A DNA stretch of 64,000 bases from the NCBI RefSeq assembly GCF_002265625.1, contig NZ_NOVE01000010.1, forward strand, positions 22,693 through 86,692, in the 5' to 3' direction. Both the position numbers and the translations under genes were made by a program. The notes under the pieces are model-generated. The model saw only the letters and a program-made list of their open reading frames with translations, made no database searches and was not told where the DNA came from. This DNA comes from Prevotella sp. 885. GTDB lineage: Bacteria > Bacteroidota > Bacteroidia > Bacteroidales > Bacteroidaceae. Each line of letters begins with the position of its first letter. Positions within the stretch are counted from its first letter, which is position 1. Shown one piece after another: positions 25,482 to 33,840 of this stretch.

Positions 25482-26459
25482 TTATTGTCCTCCAAGTCGG
25501 TCGAAGAAGACGATTATCTCCTCCCATGTCTTGAAATCGTCGCTGCCCCACTCTATCGTGGTGCCCATAAACTCGGGTTGCGGTGTGGAAGCAACGAGGT
25601 AGTCGCCATAGATAAGCTGGCGTTCATTGGTGAAGAGTACGTGTCCCCAAGCCGGAGCACTAAGATATTCCTCCACCCATGCCATGTCTGCCACCATCTG
25701 CTCGGGAGAATTGGAAGGCGACGGGGCGAGGATATAGACATTGTAATGTTCGAGCAATGCCTCGTAAGCCTTGTGCATGGAAGCGGTGGCGTGTCCGTAG
25801 CTGTCGCGAAGAGTCTGGATGTCGATGTAGACAACAGGACGCTCACGTTTCTCCTGGCGGTCGTCGATGTAGCGGATGAGCGGCAGCAGATAGTGCATGG
25901 CTATCTTGTCGGTCAGACGATGTTCGCCGTGGAAGGTGATGGCGTTGGGGTAATGGCTGCGGAAGAGGTCGAAGGTGTGGACCACGGGATCGGCATCGCC
26001 GAAAAGACCGTAAACGCGGTCAGGTTCAGCCAACGATTCGGGGGAGAAGCAATGCGTGGTGGCTTCTGTGTATTCCTTTATCAGACCCTTGGTGACCATA
26101 AACTCCTGCACGCCGTCAAGACGGGGATTCTGGAAGACCTGCTTGCCGGTGAACTTAGACATCGTCTCGCCCATCTCGAAAGCGGGATTGACAAGGATGC
26201 GGTCGAAGCCGTGGAGCTGTTCGGTATACATACCGCCCATTGACGTGCCGATGATAAGGTCGGGCTGCTCCTCGTCCGCCATGGAGCGGAGCATAGCCAT
26301 CGCCTCCTCGGGATGGATGGGGATGTCGCGTGCCACAACAGTGGCGTTGGGCATGAGATGGCGGAGCATCTCTACTGTGCCGGACTGTGCCGAAGAGGCA
26401 AATCCGTGAACGTACATAATCTTCTTGCCCGACATAAGGTCGGGATATTGCTTTTCCAT
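25482..26459 (-). CDS. Fusion of a YqiA-like alpha/beta-hydrolase and a degenerate NT5C-type HAD domain
   Basis: 325 residues in two parts. Residues 1-200 form a small YqiA/YcfP-type esterase. VHGFASSAQSGT (17-28) is the oxyanion region, GTSMGG (71-76) places the nucleophile at S73, GDADP puts D157 in the acid position and FHGEHRLTD supplies H180. Residues 205-325 resemble the cytosolic 5'(3')-deoxyribonucleotidase HAD fold (VVYIDIQTL, HYNVYILAPSPSNSPE, MAWVEEYL, GTTIEWGSDDFKTWEEIIVFF). The HAD DxD is DIQ (D213, Q215), the usual basic motif is NERQL, and the terminal DD is missing, so the domain is probably non-catalytic. It lies 12 nt after the NSS gene. The physiological substrate is unknown. 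Confidence 0.75.
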   Translation of the reverse strand: MEKQYPDLMSGKKIMYVHGFASSAQSGTVEMLRHLMPNATVVARDIPIHPEEAMAMLRSMADEEQPDLIIGTSMGGMYTEQLHGFDRILVNPAFEMGETMSKFTGKQVFQNPRLDGVQEFMVTKGLIKEYTEATTHCFSPESLAEPDRVYGLFGDADPVVHTFDLFRSHYPNAITFHGEHRLTDKIAMHYLLPLIRYIDDRQEKRERPVVYIDIQTLRDSYGHATASMHKAYEALLEHYNVYILAPSPSNSPEQMVADMAWVEEYLSAPAWGHVLFTNERQLIYGDYLVASTPQPEFMGTTIEWGSDDFKTWEEIIVFFDRLGGQ

Positions 26460-26471
26460 AATGATTTTATA

Positions 26472-27833
26472 TTAGCCTATTAATCCTAACTGATTGAGGA
26501 AGATTAGCATGATACATATTGGGCAGACGAAGCGGACCAACAGCAGATAGAGGCTGAAGAAGCGTCCGGAGAGGGTGCCCCAGTTAGTAAATTCGTCGCG
26601 AACAATCTTTCTTGGCGCAAACCATCCGAGATAGATGCAGGTGAGGAAGCCGCCGAAGGGGAGCAGAAGCTGACCCGTCACGAAGTCGAAGACATCGAAG
26701 AGCGACTTTCCGCAGACAACAAGCCAGTCTCTGCCGCCGATGGAGAGGGAGCAGAAGGCGCCGATGACGCTGCACACTACGGTAATGACGAGGGCGGCGC
26801 GGGGACGAGGCATGCGAAACTCCTCACTGAGGAAAGCGGTGCTGACCTCGTGCAGGGAGATGAGCGACGTGAGGGCTGCAAGCGACAAAAGTATATAGAA
26901 CAGCACAGCAACAAGCATGCCGATGAGGGGCATTGAGGCGAATGCCTGCTGGAAAACGTTGGGCAGGGTGATGAAGATGAGCGACGGACCGCTGTCGGGG
27001 TTGATGCCAACGGAGAATGCGGCAGGGAAAATCATAAGGCCGGCAAGGATGGCGATGAAGGTGTCGATGGCGATGATGTTGGCAGCGGAGCGCACTAAAT
27101 TGGTCTGGCGCGAGAAGTAAGAAGCGAAGGTGCAGAGACAGCCCATACCGATGGACAGCGAATAGAACGACTGACCCATGGCGGCGAGGAGCATGCTGCC
27201 GTTCATCTTGGAGAAGTCGGGACGGAAAAGAAACTCAACGCCTTTGGACGCACCGGGCAACATACACGAGCTGACTACGACGATGAGGAGGAGGATGAAG
27301 AGTGTTGGCATCATAGCCTTTGACGCACGCTCAATGCCTTGACGCACGCCACGGATAATGATGAAGTGGGTGGCAGCAAGGATGGCTACGGTCCACAAGA
27401 CGGGACGCAGCGGGGAGGAGGAGAAGTCGGCGAAGTAACGCGATATGTATGCAGGGTCGCCATTGAGTTCGCCCATAAACGAGGCGAAGATATACTGGAG
27501 GCACCATCCCGACACTACGGCATAATAACCCGTGATGAGGAAACCGGTGAGCACGCCCATATAGCCGACGAAGCGCCAGGGACTGCCGCCGGAGATGCGC
27601 GAATAGGCACGGGCTGTGTTGGCAGCACCGTGTCTGCCGATTATGAACTCGCCGAGAATGCAGGGCAAGCCAAGCAGGAGAACGCAGACAATATAGATGA
27701 TGATGAACGTGGCACCACCGTTCTGACCTGCCATATAAGGGAAGCGCCACACATTACCCAATCCTACTGCTGAGCCGGCGGTGGCGAGCACCATGCCCAG
27801 CTTACTTCCAAAATTTACTCTTTGTTCTGACAT
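26472..27833 (-). CDS. Sodium-dependent transporter, NSS (SNF) family
   Basis: The 453-residue inner-membrane LeuT-fold transporter probably imports an amino acid or related amine with sodium. The family hallmark NVWRFPYMAGQNGG lies at 27-40, preceded by GSAVGLG, which forms the sodium/substrate site in helix 1. About twelve hydrophobic helices are visible and the length suits bacterial NSS proteins. It is the first gene of the three-gene minus-strand operon and divergent from vanZ, with facing promoters in the 66-nt gap. Confidence 0.92.
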   Translation of the reverse strand: MSEQRVNFGSKLGMVLATAGSAVGLGNVWRFPYMAGQNGGATFIIIYIVCVLLLGLPCILGEFIIGRHGAANTARAYSRISGGSPWRFVGYMGVLTGFLITGYYAVVSGWCLQYIFASFMGELNGDPAYISRYFADFSSSPLRPVLWTVAILAATHFIIIRGVRQGIERASKAMMPTLFILLLIVVVSSCMLPGASKGVEFLFRPDFSKMNGSMLLAAMGQSFYSLSIGMGCLCTFASYFSRQTNLVRSAANIIAIDTFIAILAGLMIFPAAFSVGINPDSGPSLIFITLPNVFQQAFASMPLIGMLVAVLFYILLSLAALTSLISLHEVSTAFLSEEFRMPRPRAALVITVVCSVIGAFCSLSIGGRDWLVVCGKSLFDVFDFVTGQLLLPFGGFLTCIYLGWFAPRKIVRDEFTNWGTLSGRFFSLYLLLVRFVCPICIMLIFLNQLGLIG

Positions 27834-27851
27834 AATAACTTGATTTTCGAT

Positions 27852-27886
27852 GCAAATGTATGAATTTTATTTACTTTTGCATCAAA
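27852..27886 (-). promoter_or_regulatory. NSS operon promoter
   Basis: TACATTTGC (complement of 27852-27860) with TTTG 22 nt upstream (complement of 27883-27886) predicts a leader of roughly 10 nt before the NSS ATG. Confidence 0.65.
27872..27880 (+). promoter_or_regulatory. vanZ-like gene -7 box, facing the NSS promoter
   Basis: TACTTTTGC is 20 nt before the vanZ ATG at 27900, so the leader would be about a dozen nt. The two promoters lie in a pseudo-palindrome (GATGCAAA/TTTTGCATC), so one regulator or polymerase competition could couple both genes. Confidence 0.55.
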
Positions 27887-27899
27887 ATCGAAAGTAAAT

Positions 27900-28361
27900 A
27901 TGGAATATCTGAAACATTTAGTAAAACACTACCCCGTCTCTTCTTTCTACATTCTGATAATATGGGTACTCTGCTTCGCAACCGTACCTTCCACGCCGCT
28001 TGACGATGTCACGATGATAGATAAGTGGGTGCACATAGCGATGTATGGCGGCACATGCGCCACGATATGGCTGGAGTATATCCGCCGCCACGATCCGCAC
28101 CGTTTCTCGCAGAAGGTGGTGAGCATCGAGGAGGGCGTGACAAGCAAGCCCCCAACCTCCCGCCTGAAGCTCTTCCTCCTCGCATGGTTGGCGCCGGTGG
28201 TGATGAGTGGAACGATAGAGATTCTGCAAGCGAACTGCACGGGTGGCAGACGCAGCGGAGACTGGATGGACTTCGCCGCCAACAGCCTCGGAGCAACATT
28301 AGGCGCAGTAGTGGGAATCGGGGTGTTGGTATGGCGTGCGACGAAGCGTGGCAAGAATTAG
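27900..28361 (+). CDS. VanZ-like membrane protein
   Basis: The 153-residue small membrane protein has about four hydrophobic segments. The family motifs DKWVHIAMYGG (about 41-51) and DWMDFAANSLGATLGA (about 121-136) are present. VanZ-family proteins are known for modest teicoplanin tolerance, but the general biochemical role is unknown. It is a single gene, divergent from the NSS operon, followed after 38 nt by repeat B2. Confidence 0.85.
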   Translation: MEYLKHLVKHYPVSSFYILIIWVLCFATVPSTPLDDVTMIDKWVHIAMYGGTCATIWLEYIRRHDPHRFSQKVVSIEEGVTSKPPTSRLKLFLLAWLAPVVMSGTIEILQANCTGGRRSGDWMDFAANSLGATLGAVVGIGVLVWRATKRGKN

Positions 28362-28399
28362 AAGATTGGAATGGACATGGTATTATAATATATAAAAAG

Positions 28400-28788
28400 A
28401 GGCAGGGCTTTGACAAAAACCTTACTCCACAGTCCGTTTATGGGCGCAAATCCTATCGGATTTAAATAAAAGGCTTTACATTAGGTCTTACGAGAACCAG
28501 TTCTCTACAACCTAACGTAAAGCCTTTTATTTGTGCACAGCACGCGCCCATAACCGGAAAAAACAAAGAAAAACACAAACAGGTGGCTCCCGCCATCCGC
28601 TACCTTGTGTTTTGTTTGTTTTTCCTTTTGTTGGCACAGTGATGCTTCGGCATCACTCATGATATCGTTTGGAGGATGGGTGTCGAGAGCAACGCTCTCG
28701 TAAATCCCATTCGCCAAACGATATCATGAACCCGTAGGGTGTGACAACAAAAGGCTTGTGGATAAAGGTTTTTGTCAAAGCCCTGCCT
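28400..28788 (+). repeat. Repeat family B, full copy B2 (389 bp, terminal inverted repeats)
   Basis: Termini AGGCAGGGCTTTGACAAAAA and its complement TTTTTGTCAAAGCCCTGCCT, about 30 bp with few mismatches. Internal foldbacks in order: TTATGGGCGC/GCGCCCATAA; AAATCC/GGATTT; AAATAAAAGGCTTTAC/GTAAAGCCTTTTATTT; AAAACACAA/TTGTGTTTT; AGTGATGC/GCATCACT; CATGATATCGTTTGG/CCAAACGATATCATG; CGAGAGC/GCTCTCG. Almost every base can be drawn in a stem. No transposase is encoded. Near-identical to B3 at 43017-43404. It lies between vanZ and a bidirectional terminator. Confidence 0.9.
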
Positions 28789-28838
28789 AACACAGCTACC
28801 TCACAGATAAATTTCTGTTTACAATTCAGCCAACAAGC

Positions 28839-28880
28839 AAAAAAAATATGGGCAGCCATTGGGGCTGTCCATATTTTTTT
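28839..28880. terminator. Bidirectional terminator after the FadL-type gene
   Basis: A-rich arm, AATATGG..CAGCC, short loop, GGCTG..CCATATT and a T-tract on both strands. It lies 37 nt past the stop of the minus-strand porin gene. Confidence 0.85.
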
Positions 28881-28916
28881 GAGTGAACTGAGTTTTTATA
28901 TTTATGACATTTTCTT

Positions 28917-30530
28917 TTAGAAGTTGATGTCAATACCAGCTGCGAAGACGTTGTTGTTACGCGAGTAGTCGGCAGAGTAGTTGATGGCGTTGCCCGGGAT
29001 GAGCTCCACAGACTCCGTTGTCTTCTTGTGCTGATAGAAAGTGTGGAAGTAAGCCACGGTGAAGCTCATCTTCTTGTTGAAGTGCCATACGCCACCCAAG
29101 CCCACTGAGTTGGAGCTGGTCACGAATGACTTGTCGTCCATGAAGCGCTTATCCTTCGATGTTGTGGCCTCCTCTTCAGGCAGACCGTAGTTGGTGCTCT
29201 GCCATCCGGCGCTGACCGTGAACTTCTTGTTGATGTCATACTCCACGCCGGCGTTATACTCCAGTGTGCCGTGGTCGAGCTTCTCCTGACGGTTGTTGTA
29301 AGCCTTGGCGTTCTTGTCGTCGAAGAAGTGGAAGCCTACGTTGATGCGGAGCGGATCGATGGGGCTGTAGCCTACGCCAACGCTGAGGTATGCGGGGATG
29401 TCAGCGGCAATCTTCTTGCCGTCAGCATATTCGCCGATAGCCTCGTCCAGCTCGGTGTCGAACTGATTCTTCAGATTCTTCATTGTCTGCTGCACAGTCT
29501 GGTTGGCAAGTACTGCAGCTGCTGTTGCCTCTGCCTGCTCAGCGGGTATACCTTTCTGAGTGAGAATCTGAGTCATCTGCGCTGAGAGGTTGGCGGGAAG
29601 GTTACCGATACTCGGCACGAGGTTCACCGACTTGTTCTTCAGACGCATACGGGTCTTGAATTCGTACTTGGCTGAGAAGTTCCACTTGCCGGTCTTGAAG
29701 TCAACGCCGATAATCGGAGTGAAACCGATGCCGTTCTGGTCGCAGCTAAGCTCAATGTTGGCAGCGTCCTTCTTAGTGGGGTCGAGCACCATATAGAGAG
29801 GCATGTTGCCCACCTTGATGTCCTCCACGTATCCGTAATAGTTGGTTGTGGCGTAAATGCCGCGAACGCCTCCGAAGACGCTGAAGTTGTCAGACACCTT
29901 GTAAGCGGCGCCGAGCGAAAGACCGAAGTAGTACTGACGGCCGTGCATATAGCTGTTAAAGCTGTACTTGCCGCCTGCTCCGAAAGCCTGGTCTGAAGAG
30001 AACATTTTCATGTTTTCTTGCTTGAGAACGCTTCCGAGGGCGCCGTCAACGGTGCGTGCAAGACCGCAAGCTGCCATGGCTGTCTCTGCCACGATGCGCT
30101 CAAACGATCCCAGACCGTTGTCGAACGTACACTTGCCGCCGCCACCGGTCAAGGCGAAGTTGCCCTGGAACGACCAGCGGCCCTTGTTGTAGGCGTATTG
30201 GAATGAGGGGATGACGGGCGCGAACGCCTCACCCTTGAATTCGCGTGGTGTGATGGGGTTGTTGACGTTATTGGTGAACAGACTGTAGTCGTTCTTTATC
30301 GTACGGTCCTGATAGGCGAGCTGCCAGTTGATGGAGAGGTGGTGGCCGTCACCGAGGAACACTACGCCGGCGGGGTTATAGTAAACGCCGTCTATTCCTA
30401 TAGAAGCCTCACGGCTCATCATTCGGTTGAACGCTACATTCTGATTGGTGTTTGTGAGGAATCCTCCTGCAAACGAGACGCTGCTTGACGCAATCGCTGC
30501 TGTCAAACAAGCTGCTTTTAATTTGTTCAT
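28917..30530 (-). CDS. OmpP1/FadL/TodX-family outer-membrane channel
   Basis: The 537-residue protein has a signal peptide (about 1-22, ending SFAGG). The mature N-terminus GGFLTNTNQNVAFNRMMSREASIGIDGVYYNPAG matches FadL-type proteins: an N-terminal hatch, then alternating strands. The typical ATTNYYGYVEDIK and GVEYDINKKFTVSAGWQSTNYG segments are present and the protein ends in a beta-strand with terminal F (AAGIDINF). These channels take up hydrophobic compounds such as long-chain fatty acids. An Ala/Gln-rich helical loop (about 310-365) is longer than usual. The promoter TACCTTTGC lies 27 nt upstream. Transcribed alone; divergent from cutC. Confidence 0.9.
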   Translation of the reverse strand: MNKLKAACLTAAIASSSVSFAGGFLTNTNQNVAFNRMMSREASIGIDGVYYNPAGVVFLGDGHHLSINWQLAYQDRTIKNDYSLFTNNVNNPITPREFKGEAFAPVIPSFQYAYNKGRWSFQGNFALTGGGGKCTFDNGLGSFERIVAETAMAACGLARTVDGALGSVLKQENMKMFSSDQAFGAGGKYSFNSYMHGRQYYFGLSLGAAYKVSDNFSVFGGVRGIYATTNYYGYVEDIKVGNMPLYMVLDPTKKDAANIELSCDQNGIGFTPIIGVDFKTGKWNFSAKYEFKTRMRLKNKSVNLVPSIGNLPANLSAQMTQILTQKGIPAEQAEATAAAVLANQTVQQTMKNLKNQFDTELDEAIGEYADGKKIAADIPAYLSVGVGYSPIDPLRINVGFHFFDDKNAKAYNNRQEKLDHGTLEYNAGVEYDINKKFTVSAGWQSTNYGLPEEEATTSKDKRFMDDKSFVTSSNSVGLGGVWHFNKKMSFTVAYFHTFYQHKKTTESVELIPGNAINYSADYSRNNNVFAAGIDINF

Positions 30531-30556
30531 CTTAAATAACCTTTAATAAATTGGTT

Positions 30557-30565
30557 GCAAAGGTA
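30557..30565 (-). promoter_or_regulatory. FadL-type gene -7 box
   Basis: TACCTTTGC on the minus strand is an exact TAnnTTTGC match, 27 nt upstream of the start codon. Confidence 0.6.
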
Positions 30566-30625
30566 AACAAATTGTTCTCTTTTTCCGTGTTTGCGACTTT
30601 CAATTTAAAGTCTATTAACAAAACA

Positions 30626-30672
30626 AACGGCTTCTATTGCACAAAGAATTAGGTTTGTGCAATAAAAGCCGC
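30626..30672. promoter_or_regulatory. Hairpin between the divergent fadL-like and cutC promoters
   Basis: Arms CGGCTT-TATTGCACAAA and TTTGTGCAATA-AAGCCG (one bulged base each side) around an 8-nt loop, placed between two divergent promoters. Too far from any gene end to be an obvious terminator, so an operator-like function is possible. Confidence 0.45.
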
Positions 30673-30714
30673 TGTTTCTTAGCTCTTTCATAACCTATAA
30701 ATCCATAGGTTCTT

Positions 30715-30747
30715 CTTGGCATATTACATAAATTAATGTAAATTTGC
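30715..30747 (+). promoter_or_regulatory. cutC promoter
   Basis: CTTG (30715-30718), 20 nt, TAAATTTGC (30739-30747). About 46 nt upstream of the ATG at 30794. Confidence 0.6.
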
Positions 30748-30793
30748 TGACCCAATCAGATAAACAAATCAATCAACCTTATATTATATAATA

Positions 30794-31546
30794 ATGAGAG
30801 AAGACTTTAAGTTTGAGATATGCGCCAATGGCGTGGAGAGTTGTCTGGCAGCGCAGGAAGGCGGCGCTGACCGTGTGGAACTTTGTGCGGGCATTCCCGA
30901 GGGCGGCACGACACCGTCGTACGGAGAGATTAAGGTGGCACGCCGTCTGCTCACCACCACCCGTCTGCACGTCATCATCCGTCCGCGCGGCGGCGACTTC
31001 CTCTATTCGCCGCTTGAGGTGGAGCGTATGCTGGAGGACATCCGCGTATGCCGTGAGCTTGGCGTTGACGGCGTGGTGATAGGCTGTCTGAACGCGGACG
31101 GTACGTTGGACATGGACGCCAACCGTCGCCTCGTTGAGGCTGCCGAAGGAATGTCCGTGACGTTCCATCGTGCTTTCGACCGCTGCCGCGACCCGCATCT
31201 CGCTCTCGAACAGCTCATCCAGCTCGGCGTTGACCGTGTCCTGACTTCCGGTCAGCAGCCCACCGCCCTTGAAGGCATCGGTCTTCTGCGCACCCTCAAC
31301 ATGCTCGCCGCAGGACGCATCATAATCCTCGTCGGTTGTGGTGTCAACGAGAACAACATCCGTCAGATACGTGACGAGACCGGCGTGCGCGAATTTCATT
31401 TCTCAGCCCGCACCCCCGTCCGCAGCCGCATGCAGTTCGCCAATCCCGACGTCTTCATGGGAGCCAAGGACGCCGACGAGTCCACATTGATGTATACGTC
31501 GGCAGAACGCGTGAGGGCGACAATTGGGAATGCGGTGGAGGAATAA
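30794..31546 (+). CDS. cutC: CutC-family TIM-barrel protein
   Basis: 250 residues covering the whole family length. Motifs: FEICANGVESCLAAQEGGADRVELC near the N-terminus, VIIRPRGGDFLYS, ADGTLDMDANRRLVEAA, VTFHRAFDRCRDP, and LTSGQ followed by a C-terminal EFHFSART segment. CutC was first linked to copper tolerance in E. coli; the true activity is uncertain, so the name reflects family only. Cytoplasmic. Own promoter, divergent from the porin gene and convergent with the 7TM-HD gene. Confidence 0.93.
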   Translation: MREDFKFEICANGVESCLAAQEGGADRVELCAGIPEGGTTPSYGEIKVARRLLTTTRLHVIIRPRGGDFLYSPLEVERMLEDIRVCRELGVDGVVIGCLNADGTLDMDANRRLVEAAEGMSVTFHRAFDRCRDPHLALEQLIQLGVDRVLTSGQQPTALEGIGLLRTLNMLAAGRIIILVGCGVNENNIRQIRDETGVREFHFSARTPVRSRMQFANPDVFMGAKDADESTLMYTSAERVRATIGNAVEE

Positions 31547-31588
31547 ATTGCAGTTTTTTTAAGTTGAGAGTTGAGAATACACATCCTC

Positions 31589-33661
31589 TCAGTTCTTCTC
31601 CTCCTCACTTGCCTTCTTCATCTCCGGGTAAGAGATTCTGGTGTGGTAGATGGCTTTCAGGCGTTCTATGAGAACCAGCTTGGCAATGGCGAGGTCGCGG
31701 AAGGTGATGGGGCATTCCTTGAAGTAGCCGTCCGTCACGTCCTGGTCAATCATGCGGTTGACGAGAGTGGAGATGCTCTCCTCCGTGTATTCTGGGAGGG
31801 AGCGCGAAGCAGCCTCCACGCCGTCGGCAATCATAAGGATGGCCTGTTCGCGGGTGAACGGGTTGGGACCGGGATAGGTGAACGGAGCCGGATCGACCTC
31901 CTCTTCGGGATGCTCGTTCTTATACTTTATATAGAAGAACTTGGTGATGCCCGTGCCGTGGTGCGTCACGATGAAGTCGCGGATGATGGTCGGCAGGTTC
32001 TCGCGCTCAGCCAGTTTCACGCCCTCCGTGACGTGCGAGATGATGATGCGGGCGCTCTCCTGATAAGTGAGTGTGTCGTGCGGATTGACGCCAGCCTGAT
32101 TCTCGGTGAAGAACACGGGATTCTTCATCTTGCCAATGTCGTGATAGAGGGCACCCGTACGTACGAGCAGGGCGTTGGCTCCAATCTTATTGGCAATCTC
32201 GGCGGCGAGGTTACCCACTGTGATGGAGTGCTGGAAGGTGCCGGGGGCTATCTCGGAGAGGTCGCGCAGCAGACCGCGGTTGGTGTTGGAAAGTTCGAAA
32301 AGCGTCACGCTCGACACGAATCCGAACATCTTCTCTATGATGTACATCATCGGATAAGCGATGAGCAGCAGCACGGCGTTAACGACGAAGTGGTAATACA
32401 TGTCGTGGTCCATGCTTGAGAAATCGTTGTCCTGCATCAGCTGCAGCGCCAAATAAACAAATGTGCTGCCTATTCCCACGAGGATGGCGGTCTTGAACAC
32501 CTGCGCACGCCTTGTCAGCTCACGCAGCGAATAGATGGCGATGAGTCCTGCCACAAGCTGTATGATTATGAATTCGTACTGATAACGCACGGCGGTGGTG
32601 CATATCAATATCATCGTAACATGACATACAAACGCCGTTCGGGAGTCCATAAACACTCGCACGAAAATGGGCACCATGGCGAACGGCAGCATGTAGACGC
32701 TGAGGAAGTTATGGCGCATCATGAGCGAAACCACCACCGGGAACAGCGTTATGAGCGTATAGAGCATGGCTATGGATCGCGGCTTGTTGAAGTAGTCGCG
32801 GCGGAAGAGTCCCAAGTACATTGTGAAGAGGAACACCATAAGCGTCACGAATATCACCTGACCGATGATGGTGTTGGTTATCTGCGTCTGCGTTGCCGAC
32901 CTTCTCTTTATCTCTCGCTCGAACGAGCTGAGCACGCGGTACGTGTATTCGTCCACGATGTCGCCACGGTCGATGACCTTCTGTCCGCTCATCACCATGC
33001 CGCTGGCTGGCGGTATGGAGGAGAGGAGGTCGTTGCGCTCGGTCTCTGACTTGCCCTTGTCATAGATAAGGTTAGGTTCGATGTAGTTGTTGAGGTTGCA
33101 TCGCTGTAGGATTGGGCGCTGCATGGCTATCTGCTCGTCGATGAAGAGCTGCTCGTAGGCGGAGAGGGTGGAATAGACGCAGCCCAATGATATGCTCTGT
33201 GCGCTGTTGCCGCTCACCAGTCTCACCTGCGAAGTGGAATCGCGGTAAGCCTCGTTATATTCGGGCGTGTCCATGATGCCAGCCTGATATAGTCGGTGCA
33301 GGCGGTCTGCTATGAGGCGCACGTAATTGTGCGGCAGTCCGGGGATGCCGTTCTGATAGTCCGCCAGGAACTTGCTGACCTGCTTTTTCTCCACCGCCGG
33401 GTCGTAGTTGTAGTAAGGCTGATAGGTCTCCAGCAGCGAGTCTTCCTGCTCCTTGATGGTCTCGTCGGTCTTGTAGATGGGGAAGTCGAACTTGGCGATG
33501 AACGATCCGTACATCCACGGCTTTCCGATGTCGTAGCGGAACTGCTTGCTTTCGTTTCGCGGCAGCGCCCATACGATGAGGAGAACAGTGATTAGCACGA
33601 GTAGCGTGCGGCTGAGGAAGTTGCGCCACTTAAGCTTTCTGCTTGAATAGAATTTTTCCAT
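31589..33661 (-). CDS. 7TM-HD family phosphohydrolase (PgpH-like)
   Basis: 690 residues. An N-terminal membrane anchor (about 17-34) is followed by an extracytoplasmic domain (about 35-265), then a cluster of about seven membrane helices (about 270-450) and a cytoplasmic HD domain. The catalytic motif GALYHDIGKMKNP lies near residue 500. The layout equals the 7TM receptor HD hydrolases such as PgpH, which break down cyclic di-AMP in Firmicutes. Bacteroidota homologues are often annotated the same way, but the substrate here is inferred. Divergent from gltX. Confidence 0.9.
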   Translation of the reverse strand: MEKFYSSRKLKWRNFLSRTLLVLITVLLIVWALPRNESKQFRYDIGKPWMYGSFIAKFDFPIYKTDETIKEQEDSLLETYQPYYNYDPAVEKKQVSKFLADYQNGIPGLPHNYVRLIADRLHRLYQAGIMDTPEYNEAYRDSTSQVRLVSGNSAQSISLGCVYSTLSAYEQLFIDEQIAMQRPILQRCNLNNYIEPNLIYDKGKSETERNDLLSSIPPASGMVMSGQKVIDRGDIVDEYTYRVLSSFEREIKRRSATQTQITNTIIGQVIFVTLMVFLFTMYLGLFRRDYFNKPRSIAMLYTLITLFPVVVSLMMRHNFLSVYMLPFAMVPIFVRVFMDSRTAFVCHVTMILICTTAVRYQYEFIIIQLVAGLIAIYSLRELTRRAQVFKTAILVGIGSTFVYLALQLMQDNDFSSMDHDMYYHFVVNAVLLLIAYPMMYIIEKMFGFVSSVTLFELSNTNRGLLRDLSEIAPGTFQHSITVGNLAAEIANKIGANALLVRTGALYHDIGKMKNPVFFTENQAGVNPHDTLTYQESARIIISHVTEGVKLAERENLPTIIRDFIVTHHGTGITKFFYIKYKNEHPEEEVDPAPFTYPGPNPFTREQAILMIADGVEAASRSLPEYTEESISTLVNRMIDQDVTDGYFKECPITFRDLAIAKLVLIERLKAIYHTRISYPEMKKASEEEKN

Positions 33662-33762
33662 AATGGTGTTGTCTTTGGGATGTCGTTTAGGTGTCCTGCG
33701 GGCTTTGCCAGCGGACGATTGTGCTTATATTCTTATGTTTAGACTGCAATATTACGAAAAAA

Positions 33763-33794
33763 ATGTCAGAATCGGAAAAATTGTACTACCTTTG
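33763..33794 (+). promoter_or_regulatory. gltX promoter
   Basis: TACCTTTG at 33787-33794 is an exact -7 box 46 nt before the ATG. The -33 position holds only AATG. Confidence 0.55.
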
Positions 33795-33840
33795 TAAAAA
33801 TAAACGATATACAGATACATAAACATATATATATTCATTT

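Noticed and set aside
31571..32419. 282-codon plus-strand ORF
   Set aside because: Antisense to the 7TM-HD gene; composition His/Val rich with no recognisable domain.
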